Positions 31,594 to 41,169 of a DNA stretch of 41,169 nt are shown piece by piece. Position 1 is the stretch's first letter. Each line of letters opens with the position of its first letter. Under the pieces are notes generated by a model that did no database searches, had not been told where the DNA came from, and saw only the letters and a program-made list of their open reading frames with translations. Source of the stretch: Planctomycetota bacterium (lineage in GTDB: Bacteria > Planctomycetota > Planctomycetia > Pirellulales > PNKZ01); the NCBI GenBank assembly GCA_018242585.1, contig JAFEBQ010000021.1, positions 1-41,169 of the forward strand, in the 5' to 3' direction. The position numbers and the translations under genes were made by a program.

Positions 31594-32424
31594 CTACGCT
31601 TCAACGACGATCGTCTGGGCGAGCAGGTCGTGCAGGCAGCGGCGCTCTTCGCCGAAGATCATGCAGATGTCGACCAGGTTGAAGACGATCCCGGCGAATG
31701 GAATCAGGCCGACCGCGCTGCCGATCAGGCCAAACACAAAGGATCGCAGCAGGAACGCATGGACAAAACCCGCCGTCTGACCTGACTCCTTCAAGACGAT
31801 CCGCGTGCCGGCTACCTTCTTGCCAATCGTTTGGCCGCTGGTGGATAGCAAAATGATTTGCGTAACGCCCAAGGCCAACAATCCCAAGCTCAGTAGCAGC
31901 ATGAGAATTGCCGCGACGGCGCTGATGTTGGGTTCGCGCCGGTTGTCCATGCTCACGACCGCGATGAAAAGCAGAACGATCAACGGCACCGCGAGCAGCA
32001 TGCCGATGACTCCGTCGACAACCGCGCCGCCAAAGCGCTGACCGAGCGACGCCAGCCGCGGCCTGGGGCGCGCCCAGGTGTTGGCCGCGGGGCCAAAGGA
32101 GGTTGGCGCCGCATAGGGGTTGGTGATGTCGGGGAGTTGCTGTCCTTGTTGAGGAGCGCCCCAAGCTTGCGCACCCCCTTGCGGCGGCGGGGGAGCGAAC
32201 GGATTCGACTGCGGCGCCGACCCGTAACCAGGCTGCGGCACGGGCGGAGGGGGTGGCGGGGCTTGGGGCGGCTGACGCGGCGCCGCGGGAACCGGCGAAC
32301 GCACGCTGGCGGCCGGCACGGTCGAGACGGTGCTGCAGCCGGGGCATTGCGCCTGGCGGCCGACGGCCGCGTCGGGCACGCGCAGCAGCTTGTTGCACTG
32401 GGGACAGGGGAACTCGATCGGCAT
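31594..32424 (-). CDS. RDD family membrane protein with N-terminal zinc ribbon
   Basis: 276 residues. A zinc-ribbon of the MJ0042/planctomycete type comes first (C7, C10, C27, C30), followed by a long Pro/Gln-rich linker at about 42-115, then an RDD domain at 123-275 with three or four membrane helices: LASLGQRFGGAVVDGVIG with the Arg-Asp features, TSGQTIGKKVAGTRIV, and CLHDLLAQT. The role of RDD proteins is mostly unknown; some are linked to ion transport. The ribosome site AGGAG precedes the ATG at 32424 by nine bases. Confidence 0.87.
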   Translation of the reverse strand: MPIEFPCPQCNKLLRVPDAAVGRQAQCPGCSTVSTVPAASVRSPVPAAPRQPPQAPPPPPPVPQPGYGSAPQSNPFAPPPPQGGAQAWGAPQQGQQLPDITNPYAAPTSFGPAANTWARPRPRLASLGQRFGGAVVDGVIGMLLAVPLIVLLFIAVVSMDNRREPNISAVAAILMLLLSLGLLALGVTQIILLSTSGQTIGKKVAGTRIVLKESGQTAGFVHAFLLRSFVFGLIGSAVGLIPFAGIVFNLVDICMIFGEERRCLHDLLAQTIVVEA

Positions 32425-32510
32425 GGGGCGCGGCTCCTGCCAGCGGGCGCGGAATGGTGCGAGACAGCCTGTGAAGAGTTAAGCCGACGCCGACCGATGG
32501 GTCAAGCGAG

Positions 32511-32816
32511 TTAGCTCTTGGCGCGGCTTACCACTTTCAACTGGCTGAACTCGTCGAAGGTGATCGTCGTCAGCGAGCTGTCGTCCAGACGCAGCACGAC
32601 CAGGTCGCAGAACGCCTTGTCGTCGAAGTTGCGTTGGTAGTGCAGCCCCTGCCGCCGGCGCTCGATCCGCTCGACCGTCCCGACGGTCGTGGTGTACCAG
32701 CGCTGCTGCCCCACTTTAACCTCGTGGGTGACCTCAATGCGATCCCCGACGGCCAGTTGGTTGACCTCATCGCGGGTAGTGACGTCGTAACGATTGGTAA
32801 GAGTGGTTTTGCTCAT
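32511..32816 (-). CDS. Small conserved protein of unknown function
   Basis: 101 residues beginning MSKTTLTNRYDVTTRDEV. Beta-rich, soluble, with VGDRIEVTHEVKVGQQRWYTTTVGTVERIERRRQG suggesting a small SH3-like barrel. No catalytic motif is seen. The ATG at 32816 has no strong ribosome site; the frame could extend to 32852. It lies 87 bases upstream of the RDD gene and may share its transcript. I do not recognise the family. Confidence 0.6.
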   Translation of the reverse strand: MSKTTLTNRYDVTTRDEVNQLAVGDRIEVTHEVKVGQQRWYTTTVGTVERIERRRQGLHYQRNFDDKAFCDLVVLRLDDSSLTTITFDEFSQLKVVSRAKS

Positions 32817-32900
32817 GGGGCGTATTCTGGCCGTCCGGCCAGGAAACCGCAAGCCAACCCAATAGGAATGGGTTCTTTCGAAAGTTGAAGCGGCCCAAAA

Positions 32901-33203
32901 CTAGCTCGGTCGGCGAGATCGCCAATAATTAGGCCGTCGCCGCTGATGAGCAATCGCCATTACCCAGAACCGGCCTGCTGATTCACGAAAATAGACGGTG
33001 TACGGAAATCGCTTCGCAAGCGCCATGCGAAAGCCGCGCGTACCGTGTGCCGAACAAGACTCAGGACGTTCCCGAATGCGGTCGAGGACGGCCTCGACTG
33101 CTAGGGCAAATTCGTCACCAAGTCCTTTTCGTCGCAGCTCGTAATAATCCCACGCTGCTTCGAATTCGAGTTCGGCCTCGGGATGGAAGACAATGCGATT
33201 CAA
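32901..33203 (-). CDS. ParE/RelE-family toxin
   Basis: 100 residues with the ParE-like pattern: FHPEAELEFEAAWDYYELRRKGLGDEF, ...AVLDRIRERPE, FRMALAKRFPYTVYF, VMAIAHQRRRPNYW. ParE toxins inhibit DNA gyrase and RelE toxins cut mRNA; the GHxRRxPxYW end is more typical of the ParE branch. The start is a TTG whose bases overlap the antitoxin stop (TTGA), a typical coupled arrangement. Confidence 0.85.
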   Translation of the reverse strand: MNRIVFHPEAELEFEAAWDYYELRRKGLGDEFALAVEAVLDRIRERPESCSAHGTRGFRMALAKRFPYTVYFRESAGRFWVMAIAHQRRRPNYWRSRRPS

Positions 33204-33433
33204 GATTGGCGGCGACGCAACTTCTCGAATACCTGTTCGGCGGGAATTCCCTCAACCTCGTTGCGAAGGACTTGATCGAGGCGGCGATTCAGTTCTTCAT
33301 CCCATGCTGCCGCTACATCGTCGTCGCTCTCGATGGGACCAAGTGAGCAGACCAGGGCGTACGCCAACTCGGCTCGCTCTTGCTGGGTGAGAGAACTGAC
33401 CTGCGAAAGGATCTGTCCAACAGCGTCGGTCAT
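33200..33433 (-). CDS. Antitoxin of the addiction-module (TIGR02574-like) family
   Basis: 77 residues, acidic and helical (SSLTQQERAELAYALVCSL, DDDVAAAWDEELNRRLDQV). This is the usual partner of ParE-like toxins in non-DNA-binding small antitoxins with E-x-R-L-x-E/D patterns. It precedes the toxin with a four-base overlap; GGTGAG stands seven bases before its ATG. Confidence 0.83.
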   Translation of the reverse strand: MTDAVGQILSQVSSLTQQERAELAYALVCSLGPIESDDDVAAAWDEELNRRLDQVLRNEVEGIPAEQVFEKLRRRQS

Positions 33434-33546
33434 GGATCACTCACCAAAAAGGGACTTGGGGCGTTGTCCAGGTTCATTATATCAACAGAGGGGGAACCGA
33501 TGGCAATTGCAATTCCGGGCAAGCTACGGCAAATCTTTCGGCCAGC

Positions 33547-33577
33547 AAAAGAGCCCAGGGGGTAAAACCCCTGGGCT
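33547..33577 (-). terminator. Intrinsic terminator after ilvC
   Basis: AGCCCAGGGG/CCCCTGGGCT perfect 10-bp stem (33552-33561 with 33568-33577); on the minus strand it is followed by TCTTTT. It stands about 60 bases after the ilvC stop. It belongs to the CCCAGGGGG hairpin family of this window. Confidence 0.7.
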
Positions 33578-33604
33578 TGTGTGGACGAATCACATCAATC
33601 TTCG

Positions 33605-33628
33605 CTAGGAACTAGCAACCAGCAACTT
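33605..33628 (-). repeat. CAACTAGCAAC-type repeat behind ilvC
   Basis: CTAGGAACTAGCAACCAGCA and further, seven bases past the ilvC stop codon (minus strand). Confidence 0.65.
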
Positions 33629-33634
33629 CCCGTC

Positions 33635-34639
33635 TTAGACTTCCTTGGACTTGATCCAGCTCATCAGGCGGCGGAGCTGCTTGCCCACCACCTCGATCGG
33701 ATGTTCGCGCTCGCGGCGACGCGTGGCCTTGAACGCCGGCGCGTTGACCTTGTTCTCCAACAGCCAATCGCGGGCAAACTGGCCGCTTTGGATCTCGTGC
33801 AGAATCTTCTTCATCTCGGCCTTGGTCTCGGGAGTGACAATCCGCGGGCCACGAGTGTAGTCGCCGTACTCGGCCGTGTTCGACACGCTGTAGCGCATGT
33901 AGTTCAGGCCGCCCTGGTAGAACAGGTCGACGATCAGCTTCAACTCGTGCATGCACTCGAAGTAGGCCATCTCGGGCTGATAGCCGGCTTCGACCAGCGT
34001 CTCGAAGCCCGCCTTGACCAGCGCGCTGACGCCGCCGCACAACACGACCTGTTCGCCGAACAAGTCGGTTTCGGTTTCTTCGGCGAAGGTGGTTTCGATC
34101 ACACCGCCGCGCGTGCCGCCGATGCCCTTGGCATAGGCCAGGCCGATGCGGCGGGTCTCTTCACTGGCCCCGGGCGACAGCGCGATCAGGCACGGCACGC
34201 CGCCACCCTTCTCGAACTCGCTGCGCACCAGGTGGCCGGGCCCCTTGGGCGCGACCAGCAAGGCGTCGACCCCCGCCGGCGGTTCGACCTGGCCAAAGTG
34301 AATGTTGAAGCCGTGTGAGCACATCAGCACGTTGCCCGGCTTGAGCTTGGGCTTGATGTCGTTGCGATAGACGTCCCCTTGCAGCTCGTCGGGGAGCAGA
34401 ATGTTGACGATGTCGGCCTTTTCGGCCGCTTCGGCGGCCGACATCGGCTTGAAGCCGTGACTGACGGCCAGATCGTAGTTCGGGCCGCCGGGGCGTTGGC
34501 CGATGATGACTGTGCAGCCGCTGTCGCGCAGGTTTTGCGCCTGGGCGTGTCCTTGCGAGCCATAGCCGATGATGGCGATGGTCTTGTTCTTCAGCACCGC
34601 CAGATCGGCGTCTTTGTCGTAGAAGATTTTGGCTGCCAT
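33635..34639 (-). CDS. ilvC: Ketol-acid reductoisomerase
   Basis: 334 residues, class I KARI. It converts 2-acetolactate or 2-aceto-2-hydroxybutyrate to the dihydroxy acid using NADPH and Mg2+, in valine, isoleucine and leucine synthesis. The Rossmann motif [30 protein letters not shown], the [13 protein letters not shown] segment, and the metal/substrate domain [14 protein letters not shown] and [21 protein letters not shown] are all present. The ATG at 34639 (MAAKIFYD) fits the family. ilvH lies 88 bases upstream on the same strand. Confidence 0.97.
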   Translation of the reverse strand: MAAKIFYDKDADLAVLKNKTIAIIGYGSQGHAQAQNLRDSGCTVIIGQRPGGPNYDLAVSHGFKPMSAAEAAEKADIVNILLPDELQGDVYRNDIKPKLKPGNVLMCSHGFNIHFGQVEPPAGVDALLVAPKGPGHLVRSEFEKGGGVPCLIALSPGASEETRRIGLAYAKGIGGTRGGVIETTFAEETETDLFGEQVVLCGGVSALVKAGFETLVEAGYQPEMAYFECMHELKLIVDLFYQGGLNYMRYSVSNTAEYGDYTRGPRIVTPETKAEMKKILHEIQSGQFARDWLLENKVNAPAFKATRRREREHPIEVVGKQLRRLMSWIKSKEV

Positions 34640-34727
34640 GAGTTGTTGGTCCTGTCTGCTTGATGAAGGATGGGTTGGTGTGACTGCGGCCGGTCGATGT
34701 GGCGACAGCCGCGGATGGGCCGCGCGA

Positions 34728-35234
34728 CTAGGCGCCGGCGGCCTGGGTGGCCTTGATGCCGCTGCGCACCATGGCAATTCGGCCGGTGCGGGCCAGCTCC
34801 TTGATGCCGAACGGGCGCATCAGATCAATGAAGGCGTCGATCTTCCGCTCGGTGCCCGAGATTTCGATCATCACTTCGTCCTGGCTGACGTCGACGATCC
34901 GCGCGCGGAAGATGTCGACCAGCTCGCGAACCTGGGTCCGCGGCCCGCCGTGGGCGGCCGAGACCTTGATGAGCATCAGGTCGCGCTCGACGAAGTCCTG
35001 GGCGCTGATGTCCTGGACATCGACCACGGTGACGATCTTGCGCAATTGCTTGCCGACCTGGTCGAGCGTGTTGTCGTCGCCGACAATCACGAAGGTCATC
35101 CGTGACAGGCCCGGGTTCTCGGTCGCGCCGACCGCCAGGCTGTCGATGTTGAAGCCCCGCGAGGCGAGCATGCCGGAGATATGAGCCAACACGCCGGGCA
35201 CGTTCTGCACGGTCGCCGAAAGGACATGTCGCAT
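34728..35234 (-). CDS. ilvH: Acetolactate synthase small (regulatory) subunit
   Basis: 168 residues: an N-terminal ACT domain ([30 protein letters not shown]) and the C-terminal ALS_ss domain. It binds the large catalytic subunit and gives valine feedback inhibition. Together with ilvC this forms an ilvHC unit. The large subunit gene (ilvB) is not next to it in this window. The start [11 protein letters not shown] is typical. Confidence 0.95.
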   Translation of the reverse strand: MRHVLSATVQNVPGVLAHISGMLASRGFNIDSLAVGATENPGLSRMTFVIVGDDNTLDQVGKQLRKIVTVVDVQDISAQDFVERDLMLIKVSAAHGGPRTQVRELVDIFRARIVDVSQDEVMIEISGTERKIDAFIDLMRPFGIKELARTGRIAMVRSGIKATQAAGA

Positions 35235-35248
35235 GAAGTGTTCCGAAA

Positions 35249-35278
35249 GTTGCGAGTTGCGAGCGGCTGGTTGCTAGT
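35249..35278 (+). repeat. GTTGCGAGTTG-type repeat upstream of ilvH
   Basis: GTTGCGAGTTGCGAGCGGC then TGGTTGCTAG, directly before the ilvH start. Confidence 0.6.
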
Positions 35279-35458
35279 GGTCCGAGCACGGTTGGCGGCG
35301 AGTCGACCCCGACCACCGAACGCTGCCCGTAAAGAATCCTCAAGTATAATCAGGGTTCGCGCAAGCCGAAAGGTGCGGAAAACCGCCGGTGAATTGAGGG
35401 CAAAACGAGGGACGCGATGCTTGTCGCCCGTAGGTCGCCCTGAAGGGCTCATCGCAAC

Positions 35459-35488
35459 AAAAAAACCCAGGGGGGTGAGACACCTGGG
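35459..35488 (-). terminator. Intrinsic terminator after the ExeA-like gene
   Basis: On the minus strand CCCAGG...CCTGGG with an extended inner stem (GTGTCTCACCCC) is followed by seven T. About 90 bases after the stop of the ExeA-like gene, closing the three-gene operon. Same hairpin family as 33547-33577. Confidence 0.7.
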
Positions 35489-35528
35489 CCTGTGTTGGTT
35501 GGGGCGTTCGATGTGCGCCGGTTCTTCA

Positions 35529-35559
35529 CTAGCAACTAGGAACCAGCAACCAGCAACTT
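35529..35559 (-). repeat. CAACTAGCAAC-type repeat behind the ExeA-like gene
   Basis: CTAGCAACTAGGAACCAGCA followed by ACCAGCAACTT, 16 bases past the stop codon. Confidence 0.65.
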
Positions 35560-35575
35560 CTTCTCCGCCGGTCCC

Positions 35576-36397
35576 TCACTCCGGGGCCACGCCGGCCAGT
35601 TCGCCGGCCAGGGCTTCGATCAGCCCGGCGTCGATGGACTTCTGCTCGTTGGCGTACCCGATCAGCAGCGCCAAGTCGCACAGGCGATTGATCCGCCGCG
35701 GCAGGCCTTCGGAAAGTTGATGCACGGTTTCCAGCGCGCCGGTCGAAAAGATCGCGTGCTTCGCGCCGGCCAGCGCCAGCCGATGCTGCACGTAGCTCAT
35801 CGTCTCTTCGACAGTGAAGGGGCGCATCAGGCACTTCACGCTCAGGCGTTCCTCAAGCTCGGGCACGCGATCGACCATCGGCAGCAAAGCCGGTTGGCCC
35901 ACGAGCAGTAGCGAAAGTGCCGGCTGCCCCGCGACATTGAAGTTCATCAACAGGCGCAGTGTTTCAAGCGCCTGGCGTCCGGCCAGCGATTGGGCCTCGT
36001 CCACCACGACTAGCGCATGCCGGCCGGCGGCGACGTTTTGTTCCAAGGCGCGACCAATGGTGGCCACGCTTTCGTCAAGCGTCATCGACGCTTGGGCCGT
36101 TGAACGGTCACCGAGTTGCACGGCCAGATAAGCGAGCAACTCAGCCGAGGACATAGCCGGGTAGAAGACGTGTACCACGGGCCGGAAGGCCTCGCCCAAC
36201 CGCTCGGCCAGCAGCCGCACGAGCAGCGTCTTGCCGATGCCCGACGGCCCGGCCAGCAGTGCCCCTCCCGAACGATTCTCGATTGAATAGCGCAGCTTCA
36301 ACAACGACGCCTGATGCGACTGGCTTGGGTAATAAGCCGTCGTGTCGGCGCCGCTCTCAAACGGCTTGCGATCGAGTTGCCAGTAGGAGGTGTACAT
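35576..36397 (-). CDS. ExeA/GspA-like AAA ATPase
   Basis: 273 residues. MYTSYWQLDRKPFESGAD is the typical N-terminus of ExeA/MshM-like ATPases; Walker A GPSGIGKT at 50-57, Walker B LVVVDEAQSL with D133 and E134, a sensor-type LLLVGQPAL, and the C-terminal lid (LSEGLPRRINRLCDLALLIGYA). Members help assemble large envelope complexes (ExeA with ExeB and peptidoglycan) or work beside polysaccharide exporters. It is the last gene of a minus-strand operon with the ParA-like and transmembrane proteins. No peptidoglycan-binding domain is present. Confidence 0.88.
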   Translation of the reverse strand: MYTSYWQLDRKPFESGADTTAYYPSQSHQASLLKLRYSIENRSGGALLAGPSGIGKTLLVRLLAERLGEAFRPVVHVFYPAMSSAELLAYLAVQLGDRSTAQASMTLDESVATIGRALEQNVAAGRHALVVVDEAQSLAGRQALETLRLLMNFNVAGQPALSLLLVGQPALLPMVDRVPELEERLSVKCLMRPFTVEETMSYVQHRLALAGAKHAIFSTGALETVHQLSEGLPRRINRLCDLALLIGYANEQKSIDAGLIEALAGELAGVAPE

Positions 36398-36405
36398 GCA
36401 GGGAA

Positions 36406-36545
36406 GTTGCTAGTTGCTGGTTGCGAGTTGCTAGTTGGAGCGGTTAGCAATTAGCGGCTAGCGATTAGTAGGGGAAGGGAACAAGCTCAGTGCGAGCCGG
36501 AGTATCAGTCCTGTCTAATCGCTAATTGCTAACGGCTAATCGCTA
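36406..36545. repeat. Mixed low-complexity repeat region between two operon genes
   Basis: A GTTGCTAGTTG-type unit (36406-36437) is followed by an inverted pair of the TAATCGCTA family (GGTTAGCAATTAGCGGCTAG near 36441, and CTAATCGCTAATTGCTAACG to 36545). The repeat runs into the stop codon of the ParA-like gene. Confidence 0.7.
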
Positions 36546-37685
36546 TTCACCAATCGCCCCTAAAAAGTTATCCACCAAATCCCAACGAACGATGCCGGCC
36601 AAGCGCAGCCGCCGGGCCACGTGTTCCAGTGACGCGGTTGGGTCGCTCATGTCGCGAACTACCAGGGCGTCGCAGTCGGGGCGCTTGCCTTCGTTTGGTC
36701 TGAGGGGAAACAGCCCGGTCAACTTCTTGGCCGCGGCGTCCGTGTCGATGGCGCCGCCGTCAAGCAGCACCAGGTCATACGACTCTCGTAGCTCGGTAAT
36801 CGTCGCCGGAGCTAGGGCCATGTCGGCCGGCGCAGCTTTTCCGTCAGCCAGAGGGAGCACGGTCACCTGCTCGCTGGGGCTGTCGACCAGCGCCTCGCTA
36901 AGCGGTTGCTCGCCTCGCAGTACTTCGCTCCAGCCCACTGTCGGCGCCAGCGCCAACAGGTCGGCCAGTTGCGGCTGGCGAAAGTGGGCATCGACCAGCA
37001 CCACGCGCAAGCCCGCCGACGCCGCCACGCGAGCCAGACACAACGCCACGTGCGAGACACCCGTCCCGCGTTGGTAGCTGGTGACCAGCAGAACCTTGCG
37101 TTGTTGATAATTGCGACGGGCCAGTTCGGCGGCGCAGCGCACCAGTCCTGAACCGGCGTGGGCGACCCACTGTTCAACCAGGCTGGGCCACTGAAGTCGC
37201 GCGACTTCATACGCGGGCTGGACCCTTTCGTGCTCGACCGCGATCTCGTCGGTGGCTTCGTCGAACACTACCGCGGCCGGCGACACAGGATCGATCGGCG
37301 GGGTGGTCGGTAACGACCGAGCAAAGTGAGGCGGGTTGAGGTGCGTTGCGCCGTGGGCCACGGTTCGGGGGGCGTGAATGTGCGTGGTGACCTGGCCCAG
37401 AGGCATGGCATACGGCGGCGAGACGTGCGGCGCCGCATACTGCGTGCTGGCGAGATAGGCGGGCGGAACGATTGGCGGTGGCGCGATCACTTGCGGAGCA
37501 GGTGTCGGCGCTGGCGCGAATCGCGCGTGCGGCGACGGCACATGTCCATGAGCTGCGTCGAGCCCGACCGGCGCGCCGGGCGGATGCGCGGGCATGGGCT
37601 GGCGCGCGGGCGTGGCCTGTTGCGCTAGCCAATGCTCGGTCTCTTTGCGATAGACCTTAATAAAGGCCTGGTCGAGCGTGCTCAT
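36543..37685 (-). CDS. ParA/BY-kinase-like protein with a degenerate Walker A
   Basis: 380 residues. A short helix, then a His/Pro/Ala-rich linker (about 25-150), then a MinD/ParA-CpsD type domain (about 180-380). The region equivalent to Walker A reads TSYQRGTGVSHVALCLA, with V210 instead of the essential lysine (GxGK[S/T]); Walker A' VVLVDAHFRQPQL keeps D232, and YDLVLLDGG resembles Walker B. Polysaccharide co-polymerase kinases have the same layout, so it may be an inactive or altered member that regulates export. It starts inside the end of the preceding gene (29-base overlap), which suggests coupling. Confidence 0.8.
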   Translation of the reverse strand: MSTLDQAFIKVYRKETEHWLAQQATPARQPMPAHPPGAPVGLDAAHGHVPSPHARFAPAPTPAPQVIAPPPIVPPAYLASTQYAAPHVSPPYAMPLGQVTTHIHAPRTVAHGATHLNPPHFARSLPTTPPIDPVSPAAVVFDEATDEIAVEHERVQPAYEVARLQWPSLVEQWVAHAGSGLVRCAAELARRNYQQRKVLLVTSYQRGTGVSHVALCLARVAASAGLRVVLVDAHFRQPQLADLLALAPTVGWSEVLRGEQPLSEALVDSPSEQVTVLPLADGKAAPADMALAPATITELRESYDLVLLDGGAIDTDAAAKKLTGLFPLRPNEGKRPDCDALVVRDMSDPTASLEHVARRLRLAGIVRWDLVDNFLGAIGE

Positions 37686-38568
37686 TGTTGATCTCGGGCA
37701 ATGGTTTGCGAATCGTGCCCAGGAGCCGCGCTTTGCCGGTCGCGGGTGCGGCATCGGCGGGGGGCGAGGCGCGCTCAGGTTTGGGCAACTGCGCCGTGCG
37801 ATACTCGGGGGGCGTGTCGGCGGCTCCGGGCAAGCGCGCCGGCCGATTGGCGGCCGATTCGTTGCTGTCGGCGGGAACGGGCGCTTGACGCGGCGACCAG
37901 TTTTCCCAAGGAAGCTGGTCGGCCGGTTCGCCCAAGCGTGGGCTGTTGGCGGGGAACATCGGCTCGCGCGCCTTGGCTGGCGGCAAGGCAGTTTCGGCCG
38001 CCGGCGTGGGGACGCCAATCGGCGAACCTGTCGCGGAGGGCAAGGGCTGCGGACCTGGCAGGGCACTGGGCGCGCCGTGCAGCGCCGGGCCGCTGACCGC
38101 GGGCATGGTTGGTATTGGCGGTAGGCTTTCGGTCGGCGTCGGCGCTGGTTGGCCCAGGAAGTAAATCGCCATCACGTCCACGACAATGGCCGTCAGCGCC
38201 ATCCCCCAGATCGCGCGCCCTTGCAAGGCGGCAATCACGGCCGAGCGCGAAAACGCTTGCCGCATCCAGGGACCGAGGCCAGCGATGAATCCCAAGCCAC
38301 CCTGCCGCGAGCCGTCGAAGCGAAGCTTGCGGGCGTGCAACCGTTGCCAGGCCAGGTTCGTCCGCCGGGCGTGGCGAGTTCCAGCCGTGGCGTGAGTTGG
38401 ATCGTGGGTGTCAGCGCGAACCGCATAGCTGTCGGTCGCTCTTGCTGGGGAGGAGGCATGACCGGCGGCTAGCGCCTCGCCGCGCAAGTCGGGAAGTGAA
38501 ACCAGGACGCGCGGCGCCGCAGGTCGGGCAGTCGGGGTCCGCAAAAGGTGTGGCTTCATCATCGTCAC
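37657..38568 (-). CDS. Single-pass membrane protein of the ExeA-type operon
   Basis: 303 residues with one membrane helix at about 119-139 (AIWGMALTAIVVDVMAIYFLG). The N-terminal 110 residues are basic (cytoplasmic by the positive-inside rule), and the C-terminal 160 are Pro/Ala-rich and periplasmic. No recognised domain. The topology is like that of ExeB/GspB, partners of ExeA, but no sequence motif proves it. First gene of the operon; its promoter must lie in 38569-38862. Confidence 0.72.
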   Translation of the reverse strand: MTMMKPHLLRTPTARPAAPRVLVSLPDLRGEALAAGHASSPARATDSYAVRADTHDPTHATAGTRHARRTNLAWQRLHARKLRFDGSRQGGLGFIAGLGPWMRQAFSRSAVIAALQGRAIWGMALTAIVVDVMAIYFLGQPAPTPTESLPPIPTMPAVSGPALHGAPSALPGPQPLPSATGSPIGVPTPAAETALPPAKAREPMFPANSPRLGEPADQLPWENWSPRQAPVPADSNESAANRPARLPGAADTPPEYRTAQLPKPERASPPADAAPATGKARLLGTIRKPLPEINNEHARPGLY

Positions 38569-38862
38569 GACAGCAGATGATCTAACGGTAGCGCATCAGT
38601 CGGGCCCGCGCCCGCCGCTCCACCTCATGCTGTATCGGGAACGGTTTATAATGATCTTGAGTCTTTAGACGGCTTTGCGACGTGCGAAGGCTGGGGGGAA
38701 TGGGTAGTTGTTCCCTTGTGGCTTCCCAGACTTCGCAGCCTTCCTCGGCACGGCCCCCTTGCCGGAACGAGCGGAGCGGTGGCATACTTCGGTGCGCCCG
38801 GCGGTACAAAATCCGTTGCGGCAAGGACTTCTGACATTAAAGCGGATTGAGCAGCAAGCCCC
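38569..38862. other. Divergent leader region between the membrane protein and metH
   Basis: No gene is seen. A perfect TATAAT occurs at 38647-38652. Downstream, GAAGGCTG (38686-38693) can pair with CAGCCTTC (38736-38743) around a smaller GGGAA/TTCCC hairpin (38696-38715). I could not match this to a known SAM, SAH or cobalamin riboswitch. Confidence 0.5.
38647..38652 (+). promoter_or_regulatory. Candidate -10 box TATAAT upstream of metH
   Basis: A perfect TATAAT in GC-rich DNA, about 210 bases before the metH start. No good -35 is found at 16-18 bases upstream, so the promoter is provisional. Confidence 0.3.

Positions 38863-41169
<2,307 letters not shown>

Larger units (their letters stand above)
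35235..35575. other. Intergenic region upstream of ilvH
   Basis: Contains two copies of the CAACTAGCAAC-type repeat (35249-35278 and 35529-35559, opposite orientation) and a terminator (35459-35488). No leader peptide with a run of branched-chain codons and no T-box-like structure was recognised, so attenuation of ilvHC is not supported. Confidence 0.55.

Noticed and set aside
35235..35575. Leader-peptide attenuator or T-box before ilvH
   Set aside because: No short frame with runs of Leu, Val or Ile codons and no T-box sequence; the terminator present is better explained as the end of the upstream operon.

Overview
The window looks like a chromosomal segment of a planctomycete, most likely of the Pirellulales type. 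The evidence is an SHD1-domain secreted protein, an MJ0042-like zinc-ribbon/RDD protein, a DUF1559-like pseudopilin, a transmembrane/ParA-like/ExeA-like gene trio, high GC, long divergent leaders and many intergenic palindromes. No rRNA, tRNA or CRISPR array was seen.

Layout. 1-8 kb: truncated pseudopilin-like gene, class I aminotransferase, unknown conserved protein, rarA, two secreted proteins (one with a LecA-like lectin domain), a lone TPP-binding decarboxylase half and a TIM-barrel isomerase/epimerase-like protein. 8-17 kb: pepF, then a complete type I restriction-modification operon hsdR-hsdS-hsdM read on the minus strand. 17-28 kb: membrane pyrophosphatase, two tandem paralogous membrane proteins, a methyltransferase, a large secreted multidomain pseudoprotease, a small secreted protein and pyruvate kinase. 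28-33.5 kb: SDR, GNAT/FemAB-like protein, sugar transferase behind a possible sigma-54 promoter, RDD protein, small unknown protein and a ParE-like toxin with its antitoxin. 33.6-41 kb: ilvC, ilvH, the ExeA/ParA-like/transmembrane operon, and the first 769 codons of metH, cut by the window edge exactly at its cobalamin-binding motif.

The standout is the hsd operon. About 21 short palindromes with a GTAG foot, typical of REP elements served by RAYT (REP-associated tyrosine) transposases, lie inside all three hsd reading frames and none was noticed elsewhere in the window. Every insert is in frame and enters in the same frame, giving peptides such as VDAASSRV and RQDAAST. A whole RAYT transposase domain, bracketed by two such palindromes, sits in frame inside hsdR without a start or stop codon of its own, so the gene encodes a 1234-residue nuclease-helicase-RAYT-C-domain chimera. 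The inserts lie at apparent linkers, and some have grown by in-frame tandem duplication (42, 75 and 81 bp). This resembles the Rickettsia palindromic elements in principle, but with the transposase embedded in one of the host genes.

Other dispersed palindrome families sit at gene borders and in places supply the last codons of genes (rarA, the TPP protein, the GNAT protein), so repeat-derived protein tails seem to be a general feature of this genome.
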